From: Edaphobacter bradus
Lineage (GTDB): Bacteria > Acidobacteriota > Terriglobia > Terriglobales > Acidobacteriaceae
Length of the DNA stretch: 64,000 bases
Direction: 5' to 3'
Assembly (NCBI RefSeq): GCF_025685645.1
Contig: NZ_JAGSYF010000004.1
Location: 248,001 to 312,000, forward strand
This document shows positions 8,540 to 17,420 of this stretch, piece after piece. Under the pieces are notes generated by a model that made no database searches, had not been told where the DNA came from, and saw only the letters and a list, made by a program, of their open reading frames with translations. Position 1 is the stretch's first letter. Each line of letters starts with the position of its first letter. The position numbers and the translations under genes were made by a program.

Positions 8540-10193
8540 AACGTCGCGGCCTTCCAGGCAGGAGGCCGTGGTTCGCGGCTTGGGCGTGAGTGATGAGGTG
8601 CGGCCAGCGACACGGGAGGAGACGTTTCCCGTGGCCATGGCCTCGGTCGTTCTCGCGTTCGTCGCGCTGATCGTCTGTTTCTCGCGTGGCTATCTGCTGC
8701 TGTACGGCGATGCCGTGGCACATCTTGGGATTGCGCGTCGCATTCTGGATTCGCGCAATCCCGGGCTGGCGCAGCTTGGAGGCGTTTGGCTGCCGCTTCC
8801 GCATCTGCTGATGCTGCCCTTCATCCAGAAGATGGAGTGGTGGCAGAACGGGATGGCGGGAGCGTGGCCTTCGCTGCTCTGTTACGTGTTTGGCGTGGCA
8901 GGCTTCTATCGGCTGGTGCGGAGGATGATGACGCCGCAGTGGGCGTTTGCCGCGGCGGCGTTTTATGCGCTGAATCCGAACCTGCTCTATCTGTCGACGA
9001 CCGCGATGACGGAGGCGCTGTTTCTGGCGATCGTGATCTGGGGGACGCTGCTGACGATGGAGTGCGTCGCGGCTGTCCAGCAGGGGCGTGGTGCGCTGGC
9101 CTCGCGACGCATGATCTATCTGGGACTGCTCATCATGGCGGCCGTGTATACACGGTACGACGGGTGGATCTTCGGAGCGGCAGTGTGGGCCATTGTGACG
9201 TGGCAGATCTATCGTCACAAAGAGGTGTGGGGCGGGATTGCTCCCTATTATGTGACCTTCACTGTGCTGGCGGCGGCCGGGCCTCTGGGCTGGTTTGCTT
9301 ACAATCAGCACTTTTTCCACGACCCGCTCGACTTCATGCGCGGGCCGTATTCTGCGGCAGCGATCGAGGCGAGAACCACTCCGTCGGGCTCGCATCACTA
9401 TCCTGGCTGGCACAATCCGGTTTGGGCGCTGGTGCTCTACACAAGGACGGCGCAGCTCGATGTGGCCGCGTGGGAGACAGGCTTTGCCGTGATGGCCGCA
9501 GCGATCAGCGGACTTGTGCTGACGATTCGCAGCAGAGTGGAGTGGCCGGTTCTTCTGCTGTGGGTTCCGCTGCCGTTTTACGTTTACGCGATCGCGTTCG
9601 GCTCCGTTCCGATCTTCATTCCGCCACTGTGGCCGCACTCGTACTACAACTCGCGCTATGGGATGGAGATGCTGCCGGCGCTGGCGGCGTCGGCCTTCCT
9701 GGCGCTGGAGTGGATTGCGCGGCGATGGGGGAAGACACAGCCGCTTCCGGCGCGTCTGCTGTATCCGGTTGCGCTTGCGCTGGCAGTCTTCAACGCCATT
9801 GGGATGATGTATAAGATTCCGCTTGTGCTGAAGGAGGCAATGGCGAACGCGACGACGCGAGTGGCCTTCGAGTCGGCGCTGGCGCATAACCTGCAATCGT
9901 TTCCGTCTGGCGTGCCGATCCTGATGTACAGCTCAGACCACATCGGTGCCGTGCAGCAGGCTGGACTGCCGCTTCGGCAGATCGTGAATGAGTATGACTA
10001 CGACAGCTGGAAGGCGGCTCTGGCGGCTCCGGCGGACCACGCGGCCTACGTGGTGGCGATCGCGGGCGATGCCGTGTCGAAGGCTGTCGCCGAGCATCCT
10101 GAGGGCCTGACCGAGTTGACGGTGCTGTGCACGACGGGGCAGCCCTGCGCGCGTATTTACCAGTCGGATCGCTTTGCTACTTTGACGCATTAG
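8520..10193 (+). CDS. Integral-membrane GT-C type glycosyltransferase
   Basis: A polytopic membrane protein of up to 557 residues, with about 10 to 12 hydrophobic segments. It resembles PMT/ArnT-like transferases that use polyprenyl-phosphate sugars. After the first membrane segment comes GDAVAHLGIARR, matching the acidic first periplasmic loop of GT-C enzymes. A soluble C-terminal portion follows the last membrane span. The start is uncertain: TTG at 8520 has GGAG 10 bp upstream but lies inside the kinase gene. GTG or TTG codons around 8568-8586 would shorten it by about 20 residues. The sugar and acceptor are unknown. Confidence 0.75.
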   Translation: MTTRGRRTSRPSRQEAVVRGLGVSDEVRPATREETFPVAMASVVLAFVALIVCFSRGYLLLYGDAVAHLGIARRILDSRNPGLAQLGGVWLPLPHLLMLPFIQKMEWWQNGMAGAWPSLLCYVFGVAGFYRLVRRMMTPQWAFAAAAFYALNPNLLYLSTTAMTEALFLAIVIWGTLLTMECVAAVQQGRGALASRRMIYLGLLIMAAVYTRYDGWIFGAAVWAIVTWQIYRHKEVWGGIAPYYVTFTVLAAAGPLGWFAYNQHFFHDPLDFMRGPYSAAAIEARTTPSGSHHYPGWHNPVWALVLYTRTAQLDVAAWETGFAVMAAAISGLVLTIRSRVEWPVLLLWVPLPFYVYAIAFGSVPIFIPPLWPHSYYNSRYGMEMLPALAASAFLALEWIARRWGKTQPLPARLLYPVALALAVFNAIGMMYKIPLVLKEAMANATTRVAFESALAHNLQSFPSGVPILMYSSDHIGAVQQAGLPLRQIVNEYDYDSWKAALAAPADHAAYVVAIAGDAVSKAVAEHPEGLTELTVLCTTGQPCARIYQSDRFATLTH

Positions 10194-10229
10194 GCGGAGC
10201 GCGAGAGTGCTACCATCGCTGCGAACCCT

Positions 10230-10934
10230 ATGGTGATGCCGGGACAGCTTTACTTCAGCAAGATCGATCAGATGTTGCTCTCGACGGGAACTGCGGCGAG
10301 GCTGCTGACAGCCTGCGCGCTGGGTGGAGTCATTGGGCTGGAGCGGGAGCTGCGGCACAAGGCCTCAGGCCTGCGGACCAATATGCTGCTGTGTCTTGGC
10401 TGCGCGTTCTTCACGATGCTCTCGGTGGTGCTGGCAGGGGACACCAATCCTGACAAGGGGAGGGTTGCGTCGAATATCGTGCAGGGCATCGGCTTCCTTG
10501 GCGCGGGACTGATTCTGCACACGCGGGATCGAGTCGTGGGGCTGACGAGCGCGGCTACGGTGTTTGTGATTGCGTCGATTGGGATGGCCTGCGGCGCTGG
10601 GCTATATATCCCAGCGGTCGTAGCCACTCTGATTGCGCTGGTTGCGCTGGCGTTGGTCGGCTCAGTGGAGACCCGCGTTGGCTGGAAGCGCCACTCGATG
10701 TTGTACGAGGTGCGCGGCATCGATCAGAACGAGATGTTCGCCTCTATCCTGCGCGTGCTGGATCGATTGGGGCTGCGGTTGAACATCGTCGATCGCGATA
10801 AAGTCGGCGAGACGCAGCGTGTCAGCTTTATGGTCGCTGCGAGCGCCAAGGTTCACAAGCGGCTGTTGGCTGAGCTGCAGGCAGACGACACGACGGACCA
10901 TGTTGTTGTTTTCCGCGATATTGATGAAGAATAA
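10230..10934 (+). CDS. MgtC/SapB family membrane protein
   Basis: A 234-residue inner-membrane protein. The N-terminal MgtC domain has the family signature GGVIGLERELRHKASGLRTN, with the conserved Arg and Glu, followed by GIGFLGAGLIL and four to five membrane helices. The C-terminal 90 residues look like an ACT-like cytosolic domain. The family is linked to survival at low magnesium and to modulation of F-ATPase or potassium uptake; which applies here cannot be seen. It starts 36 bp after the glycosyltransferase and is followed at once by the dapF-like gene. Confidence 0.88.
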   Translation: MVMPGQLYFSKIDQMLLSTGTAARLLTACALGGVIGLERELRHKASGLRTNMLLCLGCAFFTMLSVVLAGDTNPDKGRVASNIVQGIGFLGAGLILHTRDRVVGLTSAATVFVIASIGMACGAGLYIPAVVATLIALVALALVGSVETRVGWKRHSMLYEVRGIDQNEMFASILRVLDRLGLRLNIVDRDKVGETQRVSFMVAASAKVHKRLLAELQADDTTDHVVVFRDIDEE

Positions 10935-10941
10935 GAAGGTC

Positions 10942-11745
10942 ATGATTCCATTTGTGAAGGCGCATGCCTGTGGCAACGACTTTCTGATCATCGAAGAACG
11001 GGTTGCCCAGAGAAGGCATGCTGAGCTGGCGCAGAGGCTCTGCAGCCGCAATACGAGCATAGGGGCCGACGGGATTGAGTTCCTGGAGCGGCGGCCGAAC
11101 GGCGAGCTGTTTCTGCGGCTGTTCAACGCCGACGGCAGCGAGGCGGAGCTTTCAGGCAACGGCACTCGCTGCGTTGCGGCGTGGCTGGCCTCGAGCGAGG
11201 GCATGGACGATGTTGTGCTCGGCACGCATGGCGGGCCGAGGCGCTGCCGTGTGGTGGAGGATGCCGACCCGGTGTACCTGATCGAGAGCGAGATGGGCGT
11301 ACCGCGCGTGATGCCGCGGACGATTGTGGTCGATGGCGTCGGAGAAGTTCCCGGGGCGATGGTCAATGTCGGGAATCCTCACTTTGTGATCTTTGTGGAG
11401 AGCGATGACTTCAGGGCGCATGGCCTCGCGTGGCAAGAGCTGGGCGCGAAGATCAGCACCAGTCCGCTGTTTCCGCATGGAACGAATGTGGAGTTTGTGC
11501 GCGTGCAGTCGAAGGCTGAGATTGCGTTCCGCATCTACGAGCGCGGATGCGGGCCTACGACCTCTTCTGGCACCGGGACGTGTGCCTCCTCGACGGCGGC
11601 GATAGCGCTGCGCGGCGTGGAGCGCGAGCTGACCGCGATTGCTGAGGGCGGCGCGCAGCGGACGGTCTGGACCTCGAATGAGTCGGCGATGCTGCTGACT
11701 GGGCCGGCGGAGATTATATGCCGGGGCGAGGCGGTCGGCCTGTGA
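10942..11745 (+). CDS. Diaminopimelate epimerase homologue with Ser in place of both active-site Cys
   Basis: The protein (267 residues) has the DapF fold signatures ACGNDFLI at the N-terminus, NADGSEAELSGNGTRC and ERGCGPTTSSGTGTC. In the canonical family, catalytic cysteines precede GNG and the G-S/T-G motif. Here both are serine (Ser71, codon 11152-11154; Ser209, codon 11566-11568). The second Cys of each motif is kept. I chose ATG 10942, 7 bp after the MgtC stop, over ATG 10924 inside it. Its place with ldcA and mpl suggests a role in meso-DAP or murein metabolism, but normal two-Cys racemisation seems unlikely. Confidence 0.82.
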   Translation: MIPFVKAHACGNDFLIIEERVAQRRHAELAQRLCSRNTSIGADGIEFLERRPNGELFLRLFNADGSEAELSGNGTRCVAAWLASSEGMDDVVLGTHGGPRRCRVVEDADPVYLIESEMGVPRVMPRTIVVDGVGEVPGAMVNVGNPHFVIFVESDDFRAHGLAWQELGAKISTSPLFPHGTNVEFVRVQSKAEIAFRIYERGCGPTTSSGTGTCASSTAAIALRGVERELTAIAEGGAQRTVWTSNESAMLLTGPAEIICRGEAVGL

Positions 11746-12689
11746 CGAGGACGAATGGGCTGGTGAGGCCGCCGGCGCTTGGCCGCGGAGCACGACTGGC
11801 GGTGGTTTCGCCGGCTAGCACACCGAAGCGTGAGTTGGTGGAGCGTGGGCTGGCAGAGTTGCAGGCGCTGGGCTATGAGGTTGTGCTTGCTCCGCATGCG
11901 CTCGAAAACGGGCCACTTTACTATGCGGGGGGGCTGCAGGACCGGGTGAAGGACCTTCATACGGCGTTTGCCGACCGTAAGATCGACGGGATTGTGTGCA
12001 CTCGCGGAGGATGGGGCTCGGCGGAGCTGCTGCCGCATCTGGATGCAGAGCTGATCCGGGCGAATCCCAAGGCGTTTATTGGCTATAGTGACCATACCTC
12101 GATCCATAGCTGGCTGCAGAATGAGGCGAATCTGACGAGCTTTTATGCTCCGATGGTCGCGGCGGATTTTGCGCGGGATGAGGGCGTAGATCTGAAGAGC
12201 TGGCGGCATACGTTTGATGGCGATAGCGGCTGGTTGCTCGGAGCTGCGGACGGACTTCGCGTACTGCAACCGGGCGCGGCTGACGGGGAGCTGCGTGGCG
12301 GATGCATCTCGATTCTCGCGGCTGGGCTTGGGACACAGTACGCTCCGGTGCTGCGTGATTGCGTGTTGTTCCTCGAGGACATTGGAACGAAGCCCTATCA
12401 GTGGGACAGGCTGCTGCTGCATTTGCGCTACGCGGGAAGGCTGGAGGGCGTTCGCGGAATTGTGTTTGGCGATATGAACCAATGCGTCGAGCCGGAGGAA
12501 CAGGAGATGCTGGAGCGCGCGATTCTGCATGGGCTGCGCGGGTTTGAGGGGCCGGTGGCGATTGGGTTGCGCTGCGGGCATGTGAGCGCGCCGAATATTA
12601 CGCTGCCGCTGGGCGTTCCGGTCCGGCTGGACCTTACGGATGCGGTGAATCCGCAGATACACTTTCCTGAGGCGGCTGTGAGGGCTTAG
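11718..12689 (+). CDS. ldcA: LD-carboxypeptidase (muramoyltetrapeptide carboxypeptidase)
   Basis: A peptidase S66 member of 323 residues that removes the terminal D-Ala from the murein tetrapeptide in the cytoplasm. The family landmarks are present: CTRGGWGS, the nucleophile motif GYSD, EDIGTKPYQWDR with the Glu, and CGHVSAPN with the His of the catalytic triad. ATG 11718 is preceded by GGAG at 11709-11712 and lies inside the dapF-like gene. GTG 11742, overlapping the dapF stop by 4 bp, is an alternative start. Mpl, 15 bp downstream, takes the tripeptide product, so the two steps are encoded together. Confidence 0.92.
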   Translation: MPGRGGRPVTRTNGLVRPPALGRGARLAVVSPASTPKRELVERGLAELQALGYEVVLAPHALENGPLYYAGGLQDRVKDLHTAFADRKIDGIVCTRGGWGSAELLPHLDAELIRANPKAFIGYSDHTSIHSWLQNEANLTSFYAPMVAADFARDEGVDLKSWRHTFDGDSGWLLGAADGLRVLQPGAADGELRGGCISILAAGLGTQYAPVLRDCVLFLEDIGTKPYQWDRLLLHLRYAGRLEGVRGIVFGDMNQCVEPEEQEMLERAILHGLRGFEGPVAIGLRCGHVSAPNITLPLGVPVRLDLTDAVNPQIHFPEAAVRA

Positions 12690-12704
12690 CCTCCGTTTGG
12701 AACA

Positions 12705-14186
12705 ATGCAAAGTACACGACACATTCATCTGATTGGAATCTGTGGCACGGCGATGGCTTCGCTGGCCGGAATGCTGAAGCAGCAGGGTCACCATGTGACG
12801 GGCTCGGACGCCGCGGCGTATCCGCCGATGAGCGATCTGCTGCGGGAACTGGGGATTCCGGTGCACGAGCCGTATGCGGAGGCGAACCTGGAGCCTCGGC
12901 CTGACCTGGTGGTCGTGGGCAATGCGATCTCGCGCGGCAACGTCGAGCTGGAGTATGTGCTCGATCAGCGGATTCCTTTCTGCTCGATGGCGGCGATGCT
13001 GCATGACGAGTTTCTGGCTGGGCGCGAGCCGCTTGTGGTGGCTGGGACGCACGGCAAGACGACGACGACGAGCATGCTCGCGTGGATCTATGAAGTTGCT
13101 TCGCGAGAAGTTGCTTCGCAAGTCGATGACTCGCGAGGGGAAACTGCCTCGCGGCGCGATGCTGCGTTTGCGCCTTCATTCCTGATCGGCGGCGTGGCGG
13201 AGAACTTTGGCACGAGCTTTATGGTTCGGCCGACGAAGCCGTTTGTGCTTGAAGGCGATGAGTACGACACGGCGTTCTTCGATAAAGGGCCGAAGTTTCT
13301 GCACTACTTTCCGGATGCCATCATCCTGACGCATGTCGAGTATGACCATGCGGACATCTATGCCGATCTGAACGCGGTGAAGACGGCGTTCAAGCGGCTG
13401 GTGAATCTGGTGCCTCGGCGCGGGCGCGTGGTTGCGTTTGATGGCAGCGAGAACGTGAGTGAGTGCGTTGCCAAGGCGTTCTGCGCGGTGGAGCGTTATG
13501 GCTTTGCGGACTGCTCGCACTGGCGGCTGGTTGACCTGCGTCACGATGGACCTGTGACACGGTGGACCTTGCTGCGCGGCGGTGAGACGTTTGCCGAGCT
13601 GAGTTTGCCGATGGCCGGAGAACATAACGCGCTGAACGCCACGGCAGCAGCGGCGCTGGCGGCAGGGCAGGGCGTTCCGGTGGAGGCCATCGTCGAGGCG
13701 CTGGCGACGTTCAAGAGCGTGAAGCGGCGGCTTGAGGTAAAGGCCGTCGCCGAGGGAGTGACGATCATCGACGACTTCGCGCACCATCCGACGGCGATCC
13801 GCGAGACGCTTAGGGCGCTTAGGGAGAGGTATCCCGGGCAGCGGCTGTGGGCGGTGCTGGAGCCGCGGTCGAATACGCTGCGGCGGAACGTCTTCGAGGC
13901 CGCGCTGGTGGACAGCCTTGCGCTCGCGGATCGTGTAGTGGTCGCGGCGGTCTTCAAGTCCGAGAGCATTCCGGCGGCGGAGCGGCTGGTGCCGGAGCAC
14001 GTGGTCGATGCTCTGGTCGTGCGCGGTGTTCCGGCGGCGGTTCATCCGGATGCCGACGCGATTGTGGCTGCGCTGGCGCCGGAGGTCAGAAGCGGGGATG
14101 TGGTGGCGATCCTCTCGAACGGTGGGTTCGGCGGGATATACCAGAAGCTGCCACGGGCAATCTCGGGTGCGGTTGTGGCCTCATGA
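12705..14186 (+). CDS. mpl: UDP-MurNAc:L-Ala-gamma-D-Glu-meso-DAP ligase
   Basis: Mpl joins recycled murein tripeptide to UDP-MurNAc, using ATP. The 493-residue protein shows the Mur-ligase N-domain IHLIGICGTAMASLAG, the P-loop GTHGKTTTTS, EGDEYDTAFFDKGPKF, and the C-domain DDFAHHPTAI with EPRSNTLRRN, which distinguish Mpl from MurC. Between the P-loop and the conserved FLIGGVAENFGTSF there is an extra loop of about 20 residues. It includes a 15-bp tandem repeat at 13092-13121 (EVASR/EVASQ). With ldcA and the dapF-like gene it forms a recycling cluster. Confidence 0.95.
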   Translation: MQSTRHIHLIGICGTAMASLAGMLKQQGHHVTGSDAAAYPPMSDLLRELGIPVHEPYAEANLEPRPDLVVVGNAISRGNVELEYVLDQRIPFCSMAAMLHDEFLAGREPLVVAGTHGKTTTTSMLAWIYEVASREVASQVDDSRGETASRRDAAFAPSFLIGGVAENFGTSFMVRPTKPFVLEGDEYDTAFFDKGPKFLHYFPDAIILTHVEYDHADIYADLNAVKTAFKRLVNLVPRRGRVVAFDGSENVSECVAKAFCAVERYGFADCSHWRLVDLRHDGPVTRWTLLRGGETFAELSLPMAGEHNALNATAAAALAAGQGVPVEAIVEALATFKSVKRRLEVKAVAEGVTIIDDFAHHPTAIRETLRALRERYPGQRLWAVLEPRSNTLRRNVFEAALVDSLALADRVVVAAVFKSESIPAAERLVPEHVVDALVVRGVPAAVHPDADAIVAALAPEVRSGDVVAILSNGGFGGIYQKLPRAISGAVVAS

Positions 14187-14351
14187 TAGGGGTACCCCCT
14201 CCCCCTGTCTTTTGCGCAAGGTATTCATTATATTGATTTTAGCCTCGGACTTTCAGTGTAAGGTATTCCATTGAAAGGGTTTAGTGCTCAAAATATTCAA
14301 AACAAAAGGGTTATGGGTTAATCGAGAAAGCCCCGGGGTTCCGGGGCTTTC
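14187..14351 (+). repeat. Intergenic repeat element, copy 1
   Basis: The 322 bp between mpl and plsC start with a GGGGTACCCC palindrome at 14189-14198 and a CCCCCTCCCC tract. Three diverged 26-bp units follow, at 14217-14242, 14259-14284 and 14289-14314, each with the core AAGGTATTC or AAATATTC and ending near GTTTAG or GTTAT. A strong hairpin at 14326-14351 closes the unit. A second copy with the same order lies at 19530-19748. From 14352 to 14508 I see only T/G-rich sequence and a TTGACA box at 14445-14450 without a clear -10. Confidence 0.7.
14326..14351 (+). terminator. Hairpin inside repeat copy 1, possible terminator
   Basis: The perfect 11-bp stem GAAAGCCCCGG / CCGGGGCTTTC has a 4-base loop. 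It lies 140 bp after the mpl stop. The downstream tract is T-rich but interrupted, so termination is plausible rather than certain. Confidence 0.5.
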
Positions 14352-14508
14352 CTTCTAGTGCTCTATTTCTATTGTAGCGAATTGCGGGAATCGTTCTGCC
14401 ACTTGGAAGTTGCTTGTTTTGTTTGGGTTGGGTGGTTTGGGGGCTTGACAAGGGGTTTGTTTGGAATCCTGAAACCCGATTCCGTAAATCATTCTTTCTA
14501 AATTGGTT

Positions 14509-15309
14509 ATGACGAATAGAAGAGGGAAAGAAGATCCCTTCGGGGATGACAGCAAGAAAGACAAGAACAAAACAGGTATTCTGCAAAGCGGTATGTTTGC
14601 AACGCTGAAGCTGTTGTTTGTGTATACGGCTCTGGGGCCGCTAACTGGGATCATCGGGATTCCTTATACGCTGCTGGTCGGGGACGTCAGCCTGCTGTAT
14701 CGGGTGGCTATGTGGATTACCAACGCCGGCGTGAGGGCGGCGGGGATTCGGATTGAGGTGACGGGGAGGGAGAATGTACCGTCGGGACGGCCGTGCATCT
14801 TTATGTGCAACCATGTCTCGAACCTCGATCCTCCGGTGGTGGTTCCGCTGCTGCCGGGGCGAAGCTCGGTGCTCCTAAAGAAAGAATTGATGAAGATTCC
14901 GATTCTGGGGCGGGCGATGCTGCTGGCGAAGTTCGTTCCGGTGGAGCGGGGGGGCAAGAGGGATGCGGCCCAGGCGAGCGTGGTGGCGGCGGGCGAGGCG
15001 CTGAAGTCGGGTCTGAATATGGTGGTGTTTCCCGAGGGCACTCGGTCGCGCGACGGGAGGCTGCAGGCGTTTAAGAAGGGGCCGTTTTATCTTGCAATGG
15101 AGACGCAGGCTCCGGTGGTACCGATTGTGATCTCAGGAACGCAGACGATGATGAAGAAGGGGAGCGCGGCGATTACGCCGGGTGTGGCGCGGGTACGGTT
15201 TTTGCCGGCGATTGAGCCTTCGCAGTATGGGACGCGGGAACACTTGCTGCGGGCTGTGCGGGAGGAGATCGCGGAGGCTTTACCGGAGGAGATGAAGCCG
15301 CTGAATTGA
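14509..15309 (+). CDS. plsC: 1-acyl-sn-glycerol-3-phosphate acyltransferase
   Basis: PlsC adds the second acyl chain to lysophosphatidic acid at the inner membrane. The 266-residue protein has a hydrophobic N-terminal region, the catalytic block NHVSNLD (H-x4-D) and the glycerophosphate-binding FPEGTRSR. A Lys/Asp-rich stretch of about 25 residues precedes the first membrane segment. The start is not well fixed: ATG 14509 has no clear ribosome binding site, and ATG 14590 would give a protein that begins at the membrane segment. The gene stands alone between a repeat element and a leftward cluster. Confidence 0.9.
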   Translation: MTNRRGKEDPFGDDSKKDKNKTGILQSGMFATLKLLFVYTALGPLTGIIGIPYTLLVGDVSLLYRVAMWITNAGVRAAGIRIEVTGRENVPSGRPCIFMCNHVSNLDPPVVVPLLPGRSSVLLKKELMKIPILGRAMLLAKFVPVERGGKRDAAQASVVAAGEALKSGLNMVVFPEGTRSRDGRLQAFKKGPFYLAMETQAPVVPIVISGTQTMMKKGSAAITPGVARVRFLPAIEPSQYGTREHLLRAVREEIAEALPEEMKPLN

Positions 15310-15376
15310 AACCCGCCTATGCCCTAAGTGCGCGCATGAATGGAGGCACCCGCTTACAAGCTTGGGCTAGAGTGGA

Positions 15377-15784
15377 TCAGTCTGCCCAAGCGATCTCAAA
15401 ATCTTTGGCAAAGATATTGAGTTCGCCACCAGGATGCACTAGTAATATGCGGAAATGATAGTAGTCGCTCAGGGGATTGCGCTCGTTTTTTAATTGACCC
15501 GCTTCCAGTGACTTCTTAAGCGCAGACTCTATTTCGCACGTTGCGTAAAAGATACTGTCCGCACAGACTTTCTTTCCATCAAGGTCTAAGTCGATCTTTG
15601 CTATCGTGCAATTTCGGAACAATACAACTGCACGACGCCATGAGTTGTGGGATTTTGTAAATTCGATACTGCATTCCAGATTCTCTTGGTCGGGAATGTT
15701 GTCACGGAACACTCTTAGCTCAAGCAGTTTGGAGTCGTGCCAAGGCAGTTTCGCAAATTCCGATGCCTTCTCTTTTTCAAGCAT
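15377..15784 (-). CDS. Small protein of unknown function
   Basis: A 135-residue soluble protein with no family I recognise. It begins MLEKEKASEFAKLPWHDS and contains the segment WHDSKLLEL followed by alternating strands, which resembles small cytoplasmic beta-rich orphan or immunity-type proteins. The base composition is clearly more AT-rich than the neighbouring SPOR gene, which suggests recent acquisition. AGGAG lies about 10 bp upstream of the ATG, so translation is likely. It is 12 bp downstream of the SPOR gene and may be transcribed from that operon. Confidence 0.6.
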   Translation of the reverse strand: MLEKEKASEFAKLPWHDSKLLELRVFRDNIPDQENLECSIEFTKSHNSWRRAVVLFRNCTIAKIDLDLDGKKVCADSIFYATCEIESALKKSLEAGQLKNERNPLSDYYHFRILLVHPGGELNIFAKDFEIAWAD

Positions 15785-15796
15785 TTTCTTTCTCTC

Positions 15797-16486
15797 CTAT
15801 TTGACGATGGCGTTGTAGCCGTCGTTGAGGAGGCGCTGGCGCATGGCTTCGGCGTCTTTGCGGTTGGAGAAGGGACCGATCTGGACGTGGAGGAGCTTGT
15901 CCTGTGAGGATTGCACGATGCTGACGGCGTAGCCGCGGTGTTTGAGCGCGTCGGCCAGGATGTTGGCGTCTTCCTGGTGCGAGACGGCGGCGATCTGGAC
16001 CATCGAGGGAGTTGTGTTGGCCGTAGCTGCGGCTGCGACGGGATGCGTAGCGGGTGCGGGAGCGGGTGGGGCTGCGCGGTGCTGTGATTGCGGTTCGGGT
16101 TTGGTTACGGGAGCGCCGACCGGCTGCGGGGTATCGGCTGCAGCAGCGGTCTGGTCGGGGGCGCGGTCGGGTTGTGCGACCTGCTGGGGAGCGGTAGCGG
16201 ATGGGCTGGATGCGGTGTCGGCGCTGGGGAGCACGATCTGGCTGCCGGCAGTATGTTTGGGGACGGAGGGGGACGGAGCCGCGGTCTCGGATGGAAGCAC
16301 GACGCTGGCCGAGGGAGTCTGCGGGGTGGACTTGTGGCCGAGGGTGTAGCCGAAGCCGAAGAAGACGGCGCAGAGGATCGCCAGGAGGACGAAGATGCCG
16401 AGAATGGTGGCCGCGTTGAGGTTGATCTCACGGCCAGCGGACGTCTGGAAATCTTCGTGTTCGTCTTCGTCGTATCGGGAGTTCAC
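15797..16486 (-). CDS. SPOR-domain membrane protein
   Basis: A 229-residue bitopic inner-membrane protein. It has a short charged N-terminus, one membrane helix at about residues 25-48 (ATILGIFVLLAILCAV), a long Pro/Ala-rich periplasmic linker, and a C-terminal SPOR domain of about 75 residues starting at SMVQIAAVSHQEDA. SPOR domains bind denuded septal peptidoglycan, so a role at the division site or in cell-wall remodelling is likely. It starts 2 bp after the slipin stop and is probably co-transcribed. Confidence 0.88.
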   Translation of the reverse strand: MNSRYDEDEHEDFQTSAGREINLNAATILGIFVLLAILCAVFFGFGYTLGHKSTPQTPSASVVLPSETAAPSPSVPKHTAGSQIVLPSADTASSPSATAPQQVAQPDRAPDQTAAAADTPQPVGAPVTKPEPQSQHRAAPPAPAPATHPVAAAATANTTPSMVQIAAVSHQEDANILADALKHRGYAVSIVQSSQDKLLHVQIGPFSNRKDAEAMRQRLLNDGYNAIVK

Positions 16487-16488
16487 GT

Positions 16489-17274
16489 CTATTTCTTCTC
16501 TTCTGCCGGATTGAAGCTAAGGCTCTTGTTTAGCAAGCCCATCATCTCGATGGGAAGGGGAAAAACGATGGTCGTATTCTTTTCGACACCTATCTCGGTG
16601 AGGGTCTGGAGGTAGCGGAGCTGCACGGAGATGGGTTGGGTGGAGAGCAGGGCGGCCGCCTCGATCAGCTTCTGAGCGGCGTTGAACTCGCCTTCGGCGT
16701 GGATGACCTTGGCTCGGCGCTCGCGCTCGGCCTCAGCCTGTTTGGCCATGGCGCGGAGCATGCTTTCCGGCATATCGACCTGCTTGACTTCGACGGAGAT
16801 GACTTTTACGCCGAAGGGTGCGGTGTGGCCGTCGATGATGGTCTGGATGCGCTGGTTGAGTCGGTCGCGGTGGGCGAGTAGTTCGTCGAGTTCGACCTCG
16901 CCGAGGACGGAGCGGAGGGTGGTCTGGGAGAACTGGGAGGTCTGGTAGATATAGTTGGCGACCTCGATGACGGCCTTGGTGGGGTCGACGACGCGGAGAG
17001 TGATGACGGCGTTGACCTTGAGGGTGACGTTGTCACGGGTGATGATGTCCTGCGGCGGAACCTCCATCGCCTCCTGGCGGAGCGAGATGCGGACGATCTG
17101 GTCGACCGGGCGGAAGACGAGGATGACGCCGGGGCCTTTGGCGGATTCGCGAACGCGACCGAGGCGGAAGACTACGCCACGCTCATACTCCTTGAGGATC
17201 TTGATGGAGTTGATGATGTAGAGGACGAGGATGGCGATGAGGAGCAGGACGGGAAAGGAGAAGGGGGCTTGCAT
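16489..17274 (-). CDS. Slipin / stomatin-like SPFH (band 7) protein
   Basis: A 261-residue membrane-anchored SPFH protein. An N-terminal hydrophobic hairpin (residues 6-20) is followed by EYERGVVFRLGRV, the usual SPFH entry, and by a long coiled region with AEAERERRAKVIHAEGE. The C-terminus carries an oligomerisation segment. These proteins form large membrane assemblies and are commonly encoded with an NfeD protease partner, which is present two genes upstream (18132-19523). The gene order in this cluster is nfeD, OMP, slipin, SPOR. Confidence 0.92.
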   Translation of the reverse strand: MQAPFSFPVLLLIAILVLYIINSIKILKEYERGVVFRLGRVRESAKGPGVILVFRPVDQIVRISLRQEAMEVPPQDIITRDNVTLKVNAVITLRVVDPTKAVIEVANYIYQTSQFSQTTLRSVLGEVELDELLAHRDRLNQRIQTIIDGHTAPFGVKVISVEVKQVDMPESMLRAMAKQAEAERERRAKVIHAEGEFNAAQKLIEAAALLSTQPISVQLRYLQTLTEIGVEKNTTIVFPLPIEMMGLLNKSLSFNPAEEKK

Positions 17275-17369
17275 GGCGCGGGAATCACCTCAGACGGCGC
17301 GAGTGCTGTCGATTGATTCTACACAGGGCGCTGACGGGCATCTTGCAAAACCAGGTCTTAGGGGCGAGA

Positions 17370-17393
17370 CCCTTCGACAAGCTCAGGGCAGGC
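17370..17393. repeat. Dispersed CTTCGACAAGCTCAGG-type repeat
   Basis: A short copy of the CCCTTCGACAAGCTCAGGGC repeat in the 146-bp gap between the slipin and outer-membrane genes. Related copies are at 22309, 22891 and 24110. Confidence 0.65.
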
Positions 17394-17420
17394 TGCGGGG
17401 CACCCCATGCTGCGGCGCGT

